DNA of 27,893 bases. Origin: Competibacteraceae bacterium UBA2792 (GTDB lineage Bacteria; Pseudomonadota; Gammaproteobacteria; Competibacterales; Competibacteraceae). Position numbers and translations under genes: made by a program. The DNA is taken from NCBI GenBank assembly GCA_002352125.1, contig DEHU01000303.1:3200-31092 (forward strand). Reading direction: 5' to 3'. Every line of letters begins with the position of its first letter. Within the stretch, counting starts at the first letter, position 1. Below the pieces are notes generated by a model. It was not told the origin of the DNA and searched no databases. It worked only from the letters and a program-made list of their open reading frames with translations. Shown piece after piece: positions 17,965 through 26,302 of this stretch.

Positions 17965-18573
17965 ATGCCACTCTCCGCCCCCGCTCCCCGCCAGTTGCTC
18001 CACGGCCGTACCGTCCAATGCTGGGGTTACCAACGCGAGGATGGTTTATGGGACATTGAAGGGCGGCTGGTCGATACCAAAACTTACGTTTTCCCCAATG
18101 AAGATCGCGGAGGCGCCATACAGCCCGGAGAGCCGCTACACGATATGTGGATTCGCTTGACCGTGGACAATCAGTTCCGCATCCACGATATCGAAGCCCG
18201 TACCGACGGTTCGCCGTTCGAGCTTTGCCCCACCATCACCGGCCGCTATCGAGAGCTGATCGGCGTGCGCATCGGGCCGGGGTGGTCGCTCAAACTCAGG
18301 GAACTATTCGCTGGCGCAGCCGGCTGCACTCATATGACTGAACTGCTAGGTCCGGTCGCCACCACCATGTTCCAGACTTTGTACGGCAAACGTTACGACG
18401 AAGACGATGCGAAAACACCGGAAGATCGACCGCCACCGCCCGTATTGAACACATGCCACGCCTTAGTCAGCGATAGTCCAGTGGTGAAAAAACGCTGGCC
18501 GCGAGCCTATACCGGTCCGGACGGCAGCTCGGACACCAAAAACCGTCCGCTGCTGGACGATTGCCTCACCTGA
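17965..18573 (+). CDS. DUF2889 protein
   Basis: A 202-residue soluble protein matching DUF2889: RTVQCWGYQREDGLWDIEGRL near residues 15-35, then PLHDMWIRLTVD and, around residue 118, AGCTHMTELLGPVATTMFQT. The conserved His, Asp and GCTH elements hint at an enzyme or metal site but the family has no firm function. The tail (about 150-202) is Pro- and charge-rich. It follows the DUF1289 gene and converges with gpsA, 31 bases away; the short CGGGAT/ATCCCG repeat between them is too weak to call a terminator. Confidence 0.87.
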   Translation: MPLSAPAPRQLLHGRTVQCWGYQREDGLWDIEGRLVDTKTYVFPNEDRGGAIQPGEPLHDMWIRLTVDNQFRIHDIEARTDGSPFELCPTITGRYRELIGVRIGPGWSLKLRELFAGAAGCTHMTELLGPVATTMFQTLYGKRYDEDDAKTPEDRPPPPVLNTCHALVSDSPVVKKRWPRAYTGPDGSSDTKNRPLLDDCLT

Positions 18574-18604
18574 ACGGGATCCGGCTGGTCATCCCGCCAC
18601 GAAT

Positions 18605-19612
18605 TCAGACCGTTTCCGGCTTCGGATCACGCGCCAACAGATTCTCGACCGCTCGCCGGGGATGTTGGCCTCGATGCAAAATTTCATCCACTTGCTCGGT
18701 GATCGGCATGTCCACTTGGTGCTGTCGAGCCAACCGCAACACCTCTTGCGCCGTCACCGCGCCCTCCACCACTTGACCGATGGCCGCGAAAGCCGCCTCG
18801 GCTGTCTCGCCCCGCCCGATCGCCAACCCGAACCGGCGGTTTCGCGACTGATCGTCGGTGCAAGTCAACACCAAATCGCCGATGCCGGCTAGCCCCATGA
18901 AGGTTTCGCGCTGCCCGCCCACCGCCAGACCGAGCCGCACCATTTCCGCCAGCCCGCGAGTGATTAATGCCGCCCGAGCGTTGGCTCCGAACCCCAAGCC
19001 ATCGGCGATCCCGGCGGCGATGGCCAGCACGTTCTTGATCGCCCCCCCCAATTCGACGCCGACGACATCGACACTGGTGTAGGCGCGCAGATTCGAGCCA
19101 TGCAACAGGGCTGCTACCCGACGGGCATAAGCCGTATCCCGCGCGGCGACGGTAACAGCCGTCGGCAGGCCAAGCGCGACCTCCCGCGCGAAGCTGGGAC
19201 CGGAAATCACGGCTGCCGGCCATGCCTCACCCAGTACATCCGCCGTCACTTCGTGCAGAAATCGACCGCTACCATGCTCCAGGCCTTTGGTCGCCCAAGC
19301 GAAACCGGCAAAAGGTGGCATATGCGGCCGCAGCCGAGCCAGCGTTGCACCATAGGCATGGCTCGGCACTACCGCCAAAACCAGATCTGCTCCGGCCAAG
19401 GCTTCGGCCAGATCCGTGCCCGCGCTTAGGGTCGGCGGAAACGGAATACCAGCTAGATAGCGACGGTTTTCCCGATCCCGACGCAAAGGAGCTATTTCGT
19501 CGGGGTCGTGCCCCCACAGATGGACCGCGTACCCGTTGCGCGCCAGTAATAATCCCAGCGCGGTACCCCAGGAACCTGCGCCAAGGACGGCGACCGTCGT
19601 GGCGGCGACCAT
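18605..19612 (-). CDS. gpsA: NAD(P)-dependent glycerol-3-phosphate dehydrogenase
   Basis: Reduces dihydroxyacetone phosphate to sn-glycerol 3-phosphate for phospholipid synthesis. The 335-residue protein has the N-terminal dinucleotide-binding motif VLGAGSWGTALG, the catalytic-site ATKGLE and SGPSFAREV segments, and the C-terminal signature GGAIKNVLAIAAGIADGLG followed by NARAALITRGLAEM, with the catalytic lysine in AIKN. It starts four bases after the secB stop, the usual secB-gpsA arrangement. Confidence 0.97.
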   Translation of the reverse strand: MVAATTVAVLGAGSWGTALGLLLARNGYAVHLWGHDPDEIAPLRRDRENRRYLAGIPFPPTLSAGTDLAEALAGADLVLAVVPSHAYGATLARLRPHMPPFAGFAWATKGLEHGSGRFLHEVTADVLGEAWPAAVISGPSFAREVALGLPTAVTVAARDTAYARRVAALLHGSNLRAYTSVDVVGVELGGAIKNVLAIAAGIADGLGFGANARAALITRGLAEMVRLGLAVGGQRETFMGLAGIGDLVLTCTDDQSRNRRFGLAIGRGETAEAAFAAIGQVVEGAVTAQEVLRLARQHQVDMPITEQVDEILHRGQHPRRAVENLLARDPKPETV

Positions 19613-19616
19613 AATT

Positions 19617-20084
19617 TCAGTGCGTCGCTTGCGTAGCGCCCGCCGCTGCTTGTTGCTGTTGGAGTCGCTGCATGTAGAGGCCGTCGAAATTGATCGGATT
19701 GAGCAGCAACGCCGGAAACCCGCCTTTCCCGATTAGCGAAGCCAACTCCTCGCGGGCAAAAGGAAACAGGATATTCGGGCAAAACGCGTGCAACATATGC
19801 CCCATCTGCGGCTCGTCGAAACCTCGCAAGGTAAACAGACCGGCCTGCTGAACCTCGGCCAAATAAGCCGTGCGGTCGCCAAGCTTCGAGGTAACCGTCA
19901 CGGTTAGCACCACCTCGAACAAATCATCGGCCAACGGCGTAGCGCCCGTTTCCAACCTGACTTCGCTTTGCGGTTGCCACTGCTCGGTGAAAATCATCGG
20001 GGAATTGGGGGCCTCCAGCGACACATCCTTCAAATAGACCTTCTGAATTTCAAAATGCTGGGAAACCTGCTGTTGCTCGCTCAT
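19617..20084 (-). CDS. secB: Protein-export chaperone SecB
   Basis: A 155-residue cytosolic chaperone that keeps preproteins unfolded and delivers them to SecA. Family features include FEIQKVYLKDVSLEAPNSP at the N-terminus, TVTSKLGDRTAYLAEVQQAGLF in the middle and HMLHAFCPNILFPFAREELASLIGKGGFP towards the end. Ribosome binding site weak. Upstream lies the rhodanese gene; the glutaredoxin grxC that often stands between them is absent and replaced by 215 bases with no gene. Confidence 0.97.
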   Translation of the reverse strand: MSEQQQVSQHFEIQKVYLKDVSLEAPNSPMIFTEQWQPQSEVRLETGATPLADDLFEVVLTVTVTSKLGDRTAYLAEVQQAGLFTLRGFDEPQMGHMLHAFCPNILFPFAREELASLIGKGGFPALLLNPINFDGLYMQRLQQQQAAAGATQATH

Positions 20085-20299
20085 GCGGGATGCTCTGTTG
20101 GTGTATGTGGTTCTAGGTACGGATGGAGAATATTCGCCTTGTTAAGGTCTGTCGCTCAATCTTGCGCCACAAACCCGAATCGCGGTTGGAGTCTGGGACG
20201 GCCGCACGTTTTGGCCGCCCTACATCGCGCCTGCCGACATGTGACCACTGAGCGACGACGACTCGGCGCCATCGAGTTTGAGGAGGCATCCAGAAGCCG

Positions 20300-20728
20300 C
20301 TATTTCTTGCGGCTAACCGGTAGATGGGCGTCCAGCCAAGCCGGCAAACCACCGTTTAGGCTGTAAACGTTGGCGATTCCGTTCTTTTTGAGGAGAGCGC
20401 ACGCCGACTGAGCGGTAGCCCCGCTACGGCAGTAAACGATCACTGGCTTATCGCCCGCCTTGACGAATTCGCCCAGCCGCTCTCGAAGCGCGGCGAACGG
20501 AACGTGGCGAGCTTGCGGGATATGCCCTTCCTTGTACTCGCCGCCGTCGCGGATGTCCACGACCCAGGCATCCTGGTCGTTGATAAGGCGCAAGGCTTCG
20601 GCGGCATTGAGGGTGCTAATTCCACGAACCTTGCGCAGAACCTCGCCACCTACCAGCATGCCCAGTATGGCGAACAGCGCCAGAAACAACAGCCAATTGT
20701 GTTGGGCAAATTCGATGAAATCGCTCAT
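20300..20728 (-). CDS. Membrane-anchored rhodanese-like sulfurtransferase
   Basis: A 142-residue protein with one N-terminal membrane helix (about residues 12-30) and a rhodanese domain (about 38-138). The active-site loop is CRSGATA with catalytic Cys100, which can carry a persulfide; VVDIRDGGEYKEGHIPQARHVPF is the other family signature. It is of the YibN type, the rhodanese usually found just upstream of secB-gpsA. Here it lies 19 bases after a DUF2892 gene and in the same direction as an ArsR regulator, which suggests persulfide or sulfide handling. Sulfur acceptor unknown. Confidence 0.9.
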   Translation of the reverse strand: MSDFIEFAQHNWLLFLALFAILGMLVGGEVLRKVRGISTLNAAEALRLINDQDAWVVDIRDGGEYKEGHIPQARHVPFAALRERLGEFVKAGDKPVIVYCRSGATAQSACALLKKNGIANVYSLNGGLPAWLDAHLPVSRKK

Positions 20729-20747
20729 GACGTTTTCCGCGATTCGT

Positions 20748-20966
20748 TCAACGCATGGAGCAGCCGGCTGAATCGCCAGCTTTTTTGACGCCTAACTTCC
20801 ACAGGATCAGCTCCGCCGGACAAAATTGGGTGAAACCGCTTTGGAACAGGTTTAACCCGACAAAAGCGGTCAACCACAACCAATAGTGGCTGTGATAAAC
20901 CGCCAGCAACAAGGATAACAAAATAAAGGAACCGGCCATGATCCGGACGATCCGTTCACTGTTCAT
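20748..20966 (-). CDS. DUF2892 small membrane protein
   Basis: A 72-residue protein starting MNSERIVRIMAGSF, with two membrane helices (about 9-25 and 28-45) and a C-terminal tail FCPAELILWKLGVKKAG containing two cysteines. It matches the DUF2892 domain, the membrane part of E. coli YgaP, where it is fused to a rhodanese; here the rhodanese is a separate neighbour. The ATG at 20966 was chosen from the family start. Likely co-transcribed with the ArsR gene, 59 bases upstream. Confidence 0.88.
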   Translation of the reverse strand: MNSERIVRIMAGSFILLSLLLAVYHSHYWLWLTAFVGLNLFQSGFTQFCPAELILWKLGVKKAGDSAGCSMR

Positions 20967-21025
20967 GATTGACCTCGGTCGCACGTTAAAACGTCGATGC
21001 CTAAAGACCAGATCGCATCGCAGGT

Positions 21026-21328
21026 TCAATCGCGGGCGCAGAAAACGTCTCGCATCATACTGATCAAGCGCAGCGTGCGAGCGTTGCCCACCCGGTAATA
21101 AACCCGGTTGGCGTCTTTGCGACAGGTGAGAATACCCTTGTCGCGGAGAATGGCAAGGTGCTGGGAAATGTTGCTCTGGGAAGTGCCGACATGCTCGACG
21201 ATTTCCTGGACGCTGACTTCTTGCTCTCCCAGGGTACAGAGGATTTTGAGCCGTAACGGATGCGACATCGCCTTGAGCGAACGCGAGGCCCGTTCGATAT
21301 CCTCGTCGCGGGTAATCAGTAAATCCAT
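21026..21328 (-). CDS. ArsR-family regulator with BigR/SqrR-type cysteine pair
   Basis: A winged-helix DNA-binding repressor of the ArsR family: SHPLRLKILCTLGE and QEIVEHVGTSQSNISQHLAILRDKGIL (helix-turn-helix), then the wing RKDANRVYYRVG. The cysteine in KILC and the one in DVFC near the C-terminus are exactly 66 residues apart, the spacing of the sensing cysteines of BigR (42/108) and SqrR (41/107), which form a disulfide or tetrasulfide on persulfide stress. A third cysteine sits in ILTC, in the wing. The start is uncertain: ATG 21328 (100 residues) follows family alignment but has no binding site; GTG at 21364 and TTG at 21397 are alternatives. It very likely represses its own operon through the inverted repeat at 21419-21440. 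Confidence 0.88.
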   Translation of the reverse strand: MDLLITRDEDIERASRSLKAMSHPLRLKILCTLGEQEVSVQEIVEHVGTSQSNISQHLAILRDKGILTCRKDANRVYYRVGNARTLRLISMMRDVFCARD

Positions 21329-21418
21329 CGAAGCAGCACCAACGTCGGCGTCGTCTCGCGCCACACTCGCACATCCGTTACGCGCTATGGATGACAAAAC
21401 CTTTTCTCGATCATTATT

Positions 21419-21440
21419 TATATTAGCATAGTTTAATATA
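21419..21440 (-). promoter_or_regulatory. Probable ArsR operator over an extended -10 promoter
   Basis: Perfect 7-bp inverted repeat TATATTA-N8-TAATATA in the gap between the ArsR gene and gpmA. On the minus strand the inner part reads TGCTAATAT, a TGn-extended -10 box (hexamer at 21425-21420), so the repeat would block RNA polymerase if bound. AT-rich dyads of this size are normal ArsR operators. The promoter would drive arsR, DUF2892, rhodanese and perhaps secB-gpsA. Confidence 0.65.
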
Positions 21441-21471
21441 GCGACAGCGAGAAGTCGCGCATGCTATCCGC

Positions 21472-21500
21472 TGGCTAAATCGGTCTGCCGGGCGTATGAT
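21472..21500 (+). promoter_or_regulatory. Possible gpmA promoter
   Basis: TGGCTA (21472-21477, weak -35) and TATGAT (21495-21500, good -10) are 17 bases apart. It would start transcription about 135 bases before gpmA. The -35 matches the consensus in only three places. Confidence 0.35.
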
Positions 21501-21641
21501 CGCACAGCGAAATTTCCATAAGATTTAACTGCATCGGTGCATTGCCGGTCTCGCCGGTCCGGGCGGATTCCGAACCGCTGAGCGTCGCGCCGAACCCGAC
21601 CACGACCAATGATCGCTCTGAACTGAGGAGGCATTCTTCAA

Positions 21642-22388
21642 ATGTACAAAATCGTGCTCGTCCGCCACGGCGAAAGCCAGTGGAACCTGGAAAACCGCTT
21701 CACCGGCTGGGTTGACGTAGACCTCTCCGAAAAAGGTCGCGAGGAAGCGAAAAAAGGCGGTCAGGCGCTCAAGAAGGAAGGTTTCGTCTTCGACGTGGCG
21801 TTCACGTCGGTGCTTAAACGCGCCATTCACACCCTGTGGACCGTGTTGGATGAACTGGATATGGCTTGGATTCCGGTACACCGAAGCTGGCGACTCAACG
21901 AGCGCCACTACGGCGCCCTGGCCGGCTTGAACAAATCCGAAACCGCCGCAAAGCACGGTGAAGAACAAGTCAAGATCTGGCGGCGCAGCTTCGATATTCC
22001 GCCGCCGGCGCTGGATCCGAGCGACCCGGGCCACCCGTCCAAGGATCCGCGTTACGCCGGTCTCGATCCGCGAGTGCTACCAGCCACCGAAAGCCTCAAG
22101 ACCACTATCGACCGGGTACTGCCCTTCTGGCATGACACTATCGTTCCGGCCATCCGCTCCGGCAAACGGGTCTTGATCGCCGCGCACGGCAACAGCCTGC
22201 GCGCTCTGGTTAAATATCTGGATGACATGTCCGACGAGGCGATCATCGCCACCAACATCCCAACCGCCGTACCGCTGGTCTACGAACTCGACGCCAACTT
22301 GCGGCCGATCAAGAACTACTACCTTGCTGATCCCGAAGAGCTCAAGAAGCTGATGGATGCCGTTGCCAACCAAGGCAAGGCCAAGTAA
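21642..22388 (+). CDS. gpmA: 2,3-bisphosphoglycerate-dependent phosphoglycerate mutase
   Basis: Interconverts 3- and 2-phosphoglycerate in glycolysis and gluconeogenesis through a phosphohistidine. The 248-residue protein begins [12 protein letters not shown], with the catalytic histidine at residue 9; [29 protein letters not shown] and [16 protein letters not shown], with the second histidine, complete the signature. A GAGGAGG site stands ten bases before the ATG. It is followed by a perfect-stem terminator, so it is a single-gene unit. Confidence 0.97.
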   Translation: MYKIVLVRHGESQWNLENRFTGWVDVDLSEKGREEAKKGGQALKKEGFVFDVAFTSVLKRAIHTLWTVLDELDMAWIPVHRSWRLNERHYGALAGLNKSETAAKHGEEQVKIWRRSFDIPPPALDPSDPGHPSKDPRYAGLDPRVLPATESLKTTIDRVLPFWHDTIVPAIRSGKRVLIAAHGNSLRALVKYLDDMSDEAIIATNIPTAVPLVYELDANLRPIKNYYLADPEELKKLMDAVANQGKAK

Positions 22389-22415
22389 ACGCTCTCCCCT
22401 CCGCTCCACAAAATG

Positions 22416-22457
22416 CCCGGATGCCGGCCAGAGTGACCGGCATCCGGGATTTCTTTT
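22416..22457 (+). terminator. Rho-independent terminator of gpmA
   Basis: Perfect 12-bp inverted repeat CCCGGATGCCGG / CCGGCATCCGGG with a nine-base loop, followed by ATTTCTTTT, 28 bases after the gpmA stop. Confidence 0.92.
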
Positions 22458-22600
22458 CGAGCACCAATGAGCTTTTTCGCAAATTTCCCCGGCCCGGCCG
22501 CGCAATTTCCGGGCTTGTTCGGCTGTCTTATCTCGGAAATGGTTTGAGATTTTCATTTTTTACCGCCGTTAAAGAACGAAGGATTTTTTGGAGTGAAGAG

Positions 22601-23944
22601 ATGAGTGCTGCAACCCGACACGCTCTGGCGTTGGCGTTGAGTTTCGTGGCGGGCATTTCGCTTACGGCTGTGCATGCTGTCTGGGCCGAAAAAGAAACGC
22701 CCCCGGAGAACAAATTGCCGCTGGACGAATTACGTACCTTTACCGGGGTGCTCGACGCCGTCAAACAGGACTACGTGGAACCAGTCAAGGACAAGGATCT
22801 GCTGGAAAACGCTATCCGCGGTATGTTGAGCAACCTCGATCCACACTCGGCTTTTTTGGACGCCGAAGCGTTTCAAGATCTGCAGGTTGGCACTTCGGGA
22901 GAATTCGGTGGCTTGGGTATCGAGGTCGGACAAGAAGACGGCTTCATCAAGGTCATCGCCCCGATCGACGACACCCCGGCTCAGCGCGCCGGCATCCGCG
23001 CCGGCGACCTCATCATCCGGCTGGACGATACCTCGGTCAAAGGCATGGCGCTGCCGGACGCGATCCAACGAATGCGCGGTAAACCCAATACGCCGATCAC
23101 CCTGACCATCGTTCGAGAAGGCGTGCGAAAGCCGCTCAAGGTCAAGCTGATCCGGGAAGTCATCCAGGTCAGAAGCGTCAAGAGCCGCCTGCTCGAACCG
23201 GGGTTCGGTTACATGCGGATCACTCAGTTTCAGGCTAAAACCGCCCAAAACCTGCAACAAGAACTCCAAACGCTCGAACAGCAAAACAAAGCGCCATTGA
23301 AAGGGCTGGTATTGGATTTGCGCAACAATCCGGGCGGCGTACTGAACGGTGCGGTGGATGTAGCCGACGATTTTCTCGAAGACGGCGCCATCGTTCAGAC
23401 TAAGGGGCGCGGCACTGGGTCGGACCAGAGCTTTAAGGCCACGCCAGGCGACCTGCTGAAAGCTGCTCCCATGGTCGTGCTCGTCAACGGCGGTTCGGCA
23501 TCCGCCTCGGAAATCGTCGCCGGTGCGCTGCAAGATCATCACCGGGCGCTCATTCTCGGCGAACGCACGTTCGGCAAGGGCTCGGTGCAAACCATCCTAC
23601 CCTTGGGCAACGGTACCGCGGTCAAACTGACCACCGCTCGCTATTACACGCCGAGCGGCCGCTCCATCCAGGCCGCCGGCATCGAGCCCGACATCAAGCT
23701 CAAGCCGTTCAAGGTCGCGACCGACGATGGCGCCAACCCGGATATCATTAAGGAATCCGATCTGAGTGGCCATCTGCGCAATGATCACAACGATAAAATC
23801 GAAGACGCGCAACCAGATAATCCACCCGAACCCGGCAAACCCAGCGGCGCCGACGGAGACTTGGTGCAAAACGATTATCAGTTGTACGAAGCTTTGAATT
23901 TTCTCAAGGGTATGACTCTATTACAAAATCGAAAAAGCGGCTGA
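22601..23944 (+). CDS. ctpA: S41 carboxyl-terminal processing protease
   Basis: A 447-residue periplasmic serine protease of the CtpA/Prc family that trims or degrades envelope proteins. A signal peptide (about residues 1-29) precedes the pre-domain DELRTFTGVLDAVKQDYVEPV, a PDZ domain (about 95-185, GGLGIEVGQEDGFIKV) and the S41 catalytic core. The likely catalytic Ser301 (in GGSASASE) and Lys326 (in ERTFGKGS) are 25 apart as in known members. The C-terminal tail is Pro/Asp-rich. The start at 22601 has GGAG and GAAGAG just upstream; a longer frame running back into the gpmA terminator is rejected. The envC gene often found between gpmA and ctpA is absent. Confidence 0.94.
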   Translation: MSAATRHALALALSFVAGISLTAVHAVWAEKETPPENKLPLDELRTFTGVLDAVKQDYVEPVKDKDLLENAIRGMLSNLDPHSAFLDAEAFQDLQVGTSGEFGGLGIEVGQEDGFIKVIAPIDDTPAQRAGIRAGDLIIRLDDTSVKGMALPDAIQRMRGKPNTPITLTIVREGVRKPLKVKLIREVIQVRSVKSRLLEPGFGYMRITQFQAKTAQNLQQELQTLEQQNKAPLKGLVLDLRNNPGGVLNGAVDVADDFLEDGAIVQTKGRGTGSDQSFKATPGDLLKAAPMVVLVNGGSASASEIVAGALQDHHRALILGERTFGKGSVQTILPLGNGTAVKLTTARYYTPSGRSIQAAGIEPDIKLKPFKVATDDGANPDIIKESDLSGHLRNDHNDKIEDAQPDNPPEPGKPSGADGDLVQNDYQLYEALNFLKGMTLLQNRKSG

Positions 23945-24000
23945 GCACCAACCCGCCACCGATCTGCATGAATCCGCCTAATTTTTAGGAGAAACCGCTC

Positions 24001-24546
24001 GTGGCCACCGCCCTCGTCCCGCTCGCTCAAGGTTGCGAAGAACTGGAAGCCGTCACCATCATCGATTTATTCCGCCGTGCCGGCGTTGCGGTGGTCGCGG
24101 CGGGTTTGGAACCAGGACCGGTGACGGCGTCGCGCGGCGTTGTGCTGCTACCCGAAACCACCTTGGATGCGGTACTGGATCGAGATTTCGACATGGTGGT
24201 GCTGCCGGGCGGTCTGGGAGGCGCTCAAAGGCTGGAGGCAGATCAGCGGATCGCGGCGCTGTTGCGGAACATGGCCGAGCGAGGCCGTTACGTTGCCGCC
24301 ATCTGCGCCGCACCCAAGGTATTGGCCAGTGCCGGCCTGCTGAAGAATCGCGAAGCCACCGCCTATCCGGGAATCCTCGATGACCAAGCGGCGATTCGAT
24401 TGAGCAGCGCTGCCGTAGTGCGCGATGGCACGTTCGTCACCTCGCGCGGACCCGGCACGGCGATGGACTTTGCGCTGGCGCTGATCGAAATCCTATGTGG
24501 TGCGGGCAAACGCGACGAAGTAGAAGCCGCGTTGCAGCGGCCTTGA
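24001..24546 (+). CDS. DJ-1/PfpI family protein (YajL/ThiJ-like)
   Basis: A 181-residue protein of the DJ-1 superfamily. It opens MATALVPLAQGCEELEAVTIIDLFRRAG, with the conserved glutamates, and has the nucleophile elbow AAICAAPKVLA with Cys102, followed by TAYPG and the SRGPGTAMDFALALIE motif. The family includes the chaperone/deglycase-like YajL and Hsp31; cysteine oxidation sensing or glyoxalase-type activity are possible and cannot be told apart here. The start is GTG, with TAGGAG ten bases upstream. 56 bases after ctpA, likely co-transcribed. Confidence 0.9.
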   Translation: MATALVPLAQGCEELEAVTIIDLFRRAGVAVVAAGLEPGPVTASRGVVLLPETTLDAVLDRDFDMVVLPGGLGGAQRLEADQRIAALLRNMAERGRYVAAICAAPKVLASAGLLKNREATAYPGILDDQAAIRLSSAAVVRDGTFVTSRGPGTAMDFALALIEILCGAGKRDEVEAALQRP

Positions 24547-24598
24547 TGTTCTCCTCGCATTCACTTTATCTCTCATCGTAACCTTGGAGCGCCGGGAT

Positions 24599-26272
24599 TC
24601 AAGCATCCTTCGGCCAAGCTCCAAGCAACAGGCCAACGCCGACCCCGCCCAGCAACCACGTCAACAGCGGTGCCTGCCACGCATTTCCCGGACGCGGGGC
24701 ATCGAAACCCAGCAACACCGCCGCGCTGACAATCAGCGCGGCGCCCACCACCGAGTGGAAATTGCGCCGGTTAGCCCGGCGCAATTCCCGGCGCAGTTGT
24801 TCCATCTCCTGTTTGTGCAACTGCACGGCGACCTCCCCGGCATTCGCCTTGCGGAGCAGGCCGTAGATCAGATTCGGCAGATCGGGCGTCTGGTCGGCCC
24901 AGCGCGGAAAGTAGTATTTGATTCGATTGATGACCGAACGCGGTCCCACCCGATCGCGCATCCAGTTTTCCAGGAATGGCTTGGCCGTTTTCCACAAATC
25001 CAGCTCGGGATCGAGTTGCCGGCCCAACCCCTCGATGTTGAGCAGCGTTTTTTGCAATAGCACCAGTTGTGGCTGTACTTCCATGTTGAAGCGGCGAGCG
25101 GTCTGAAACAGCGTCAACAAAAACCCACCGAAGGAGATATCCTTGAGCGGACGGTCGAAGATCGGCTCCGACACGGTGCGAATCGCCGACTCGAATTCGT
25201 CCACCCGGGTTTCCGCCGGCACCCAGCCGGACTCGATGTGCAACTCCGCCACCCGCCGGTAATCGCGGTGAAAAAACGCCAGAAAGTTCTCGGCCAGATA
25301 ATGCTGGTCGGTCGGATTCAGGGTGCCGATAATGCCGAAGTCGACCGCGATGTAACGCGGATCGGCAGGATCGGTAGCGTTGACGAAGATGTTGCCGGGA
25401 TGCATGTCGGCATGGAAAAAACTGTCGCGAAACACTTGGGTAAAAAAAACTTCTACTCCCCGCTCCGACAATTTTTTGAGGTCTACGCCGCGCCGGCGCA
25501 GCTCGGCAATATCGCCCACCGGAATGCCATGAATCCGCTCCATCACCAGCACGTTGCGGCGGGTTTCCGGCCAAAACACTTCGGGCACGTACAAGATCGG
25601 CGAATTCTGGAAATTGTGCCGCAACTGGCTGGCGTTGGCGGCTTCGCGGATCAAATCCAGCTCGTCGAAAACGGTCTTCTCGTATTCCGCCACCACTTCC
25701 ACCGGTCGCAGCCGGCGGCCTTCCTTCCAGTAGTGCTGCGCGAGATTGGCGATGATGTACAGCAATTCCACATCGCGGCGGATGATTTTCTCGATGCCCG
25801 GCCGCAGCACCTTGACCACCACCTCGCGACCGCTGCGCAACCGGGCGACATGGACTTGGGCGATGGAAGCCGAGGCGAGCGGCTTGAACCCAAAGTCGTC
25901 GAACACGGTTTCCAGGGGTTGGCCGTACGCCTTTTCAACGATGGTACGCGCCTGTTCGCCGGGAAACGGCGGCACCTGATCTTGCAGTTTGGCCAGCTCC
26001 AGGGCGATGTCGTCCGGCAGCAAATCGCGGCGCGTGGATAGCATTTGCCCGAATTTGACGAAGATTGGCCCCAGATCCTCCAGCGCCAACCGAATAGAGG
26101 CACCACGCGACAGTGCGGATTGCTGGCGCGGTACCCAGTTCCAGGGCAGCAGATGACGGAGAAAGCCAACCGGCCGGAACAGATGGGTGGCAAAGATAAT
26201 ATCGTCCAGACCGCGACGCACCAGCACGCGATTGATATGCAGCAACCGCAACAGTTGGGCGGGACCGAACAT
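24599..26272 (-). CDS. ubiB: Ubiquinone biosynthesis ATPase/kinase-like protein
   Basis: A 557-residue atypical (ABC1/ADCK) kinase-fold protein needed for ubiquinone synthesis. The family KxGQ motif is at Lys73-Gln76 in FVKFGQMLSTRRDLLP; an A-rich loop (LASASIAQVH), the catalytic HADMHPGNIF and the metal-binding VDFGIIG follow. Two hydrophobic helices at the C-terminus (about 506-525 and 535-553) anchor it to the membrane. It begins 30 bases after ubiJ, in the usual ubiE-ubiJ-ubiB order. Its precise biochemical role is debated: ATPase activity is reported for homologues. Confidence 0.97.
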   Translation of the reverse strand: MFGPAQLLRLLHINRVLVRRGLDDIIFATHLFRPVGFLRHLLPWNWVPRQQSALSRGASIRLALEDLGPIFVKFGQMLSTRRDLLPDDIALELAKLQDQVPPFPGEQARTIVEKAYGQPLETVFDDFGFKPLASASIAQVHVARLRSGREVVVKVLRPGIEKIIRRDVELLYIIANLAQHYWKEGRRLRPVEVVAEYEKTVFDELDLIREAANASQLRHNFQNSPILYVPEVFWPETRRNVLVMERIHGIPVGDIAELRRRGVDLKKLSERGVEVFFTQVFRDSFFHADMHPGNIFVNATDPADPRYIAVDFGIIGTLNPTDQHYLAENFLAFFHRDYRRVAELHIESGWVPAETRVDEFESAIRTVSEPIFDRPLKDISFGGFLLTLFQTARRFNMEVQPQLVLLQKTLLNIEGLGRQLDPELDLWKTAKPFLENWMRDRVGPRSVINRIKYYFPRWADQTPDLPNLIYGLLRKANAGEVAVQLHKQEMEQLRRELRRANRRNFHSVVGAALIVSAAVLLGFDAPRPGNAWQAPLLTWLLGGVGVGLLLGAWPKDA

Positions 26273-26302
26273 GTCGTCTGCGTACCTTGCAGGAAAAAGC
26301 GA

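Noticed and set aside
18577..18600. CGGGAT/ATCCCG repeat between DUF2889 and gpsA
   Set aside because: Six pairs, no T-run on either strand; not supported as a bidirectional terminator.
22421..22600. ctpA start 60 codons upstream
   Set aside because: It begins inside the gpmA terminator stem and lacks a signal peptide at its N-terminus; the start at 22601 gives a proper signal peptide and binding site.
25067..26041. Plus-strand open frame of 324 codons opposite ubiB
   Set aside because: Antisense shadow of ubiB with no domain and no plausible start.
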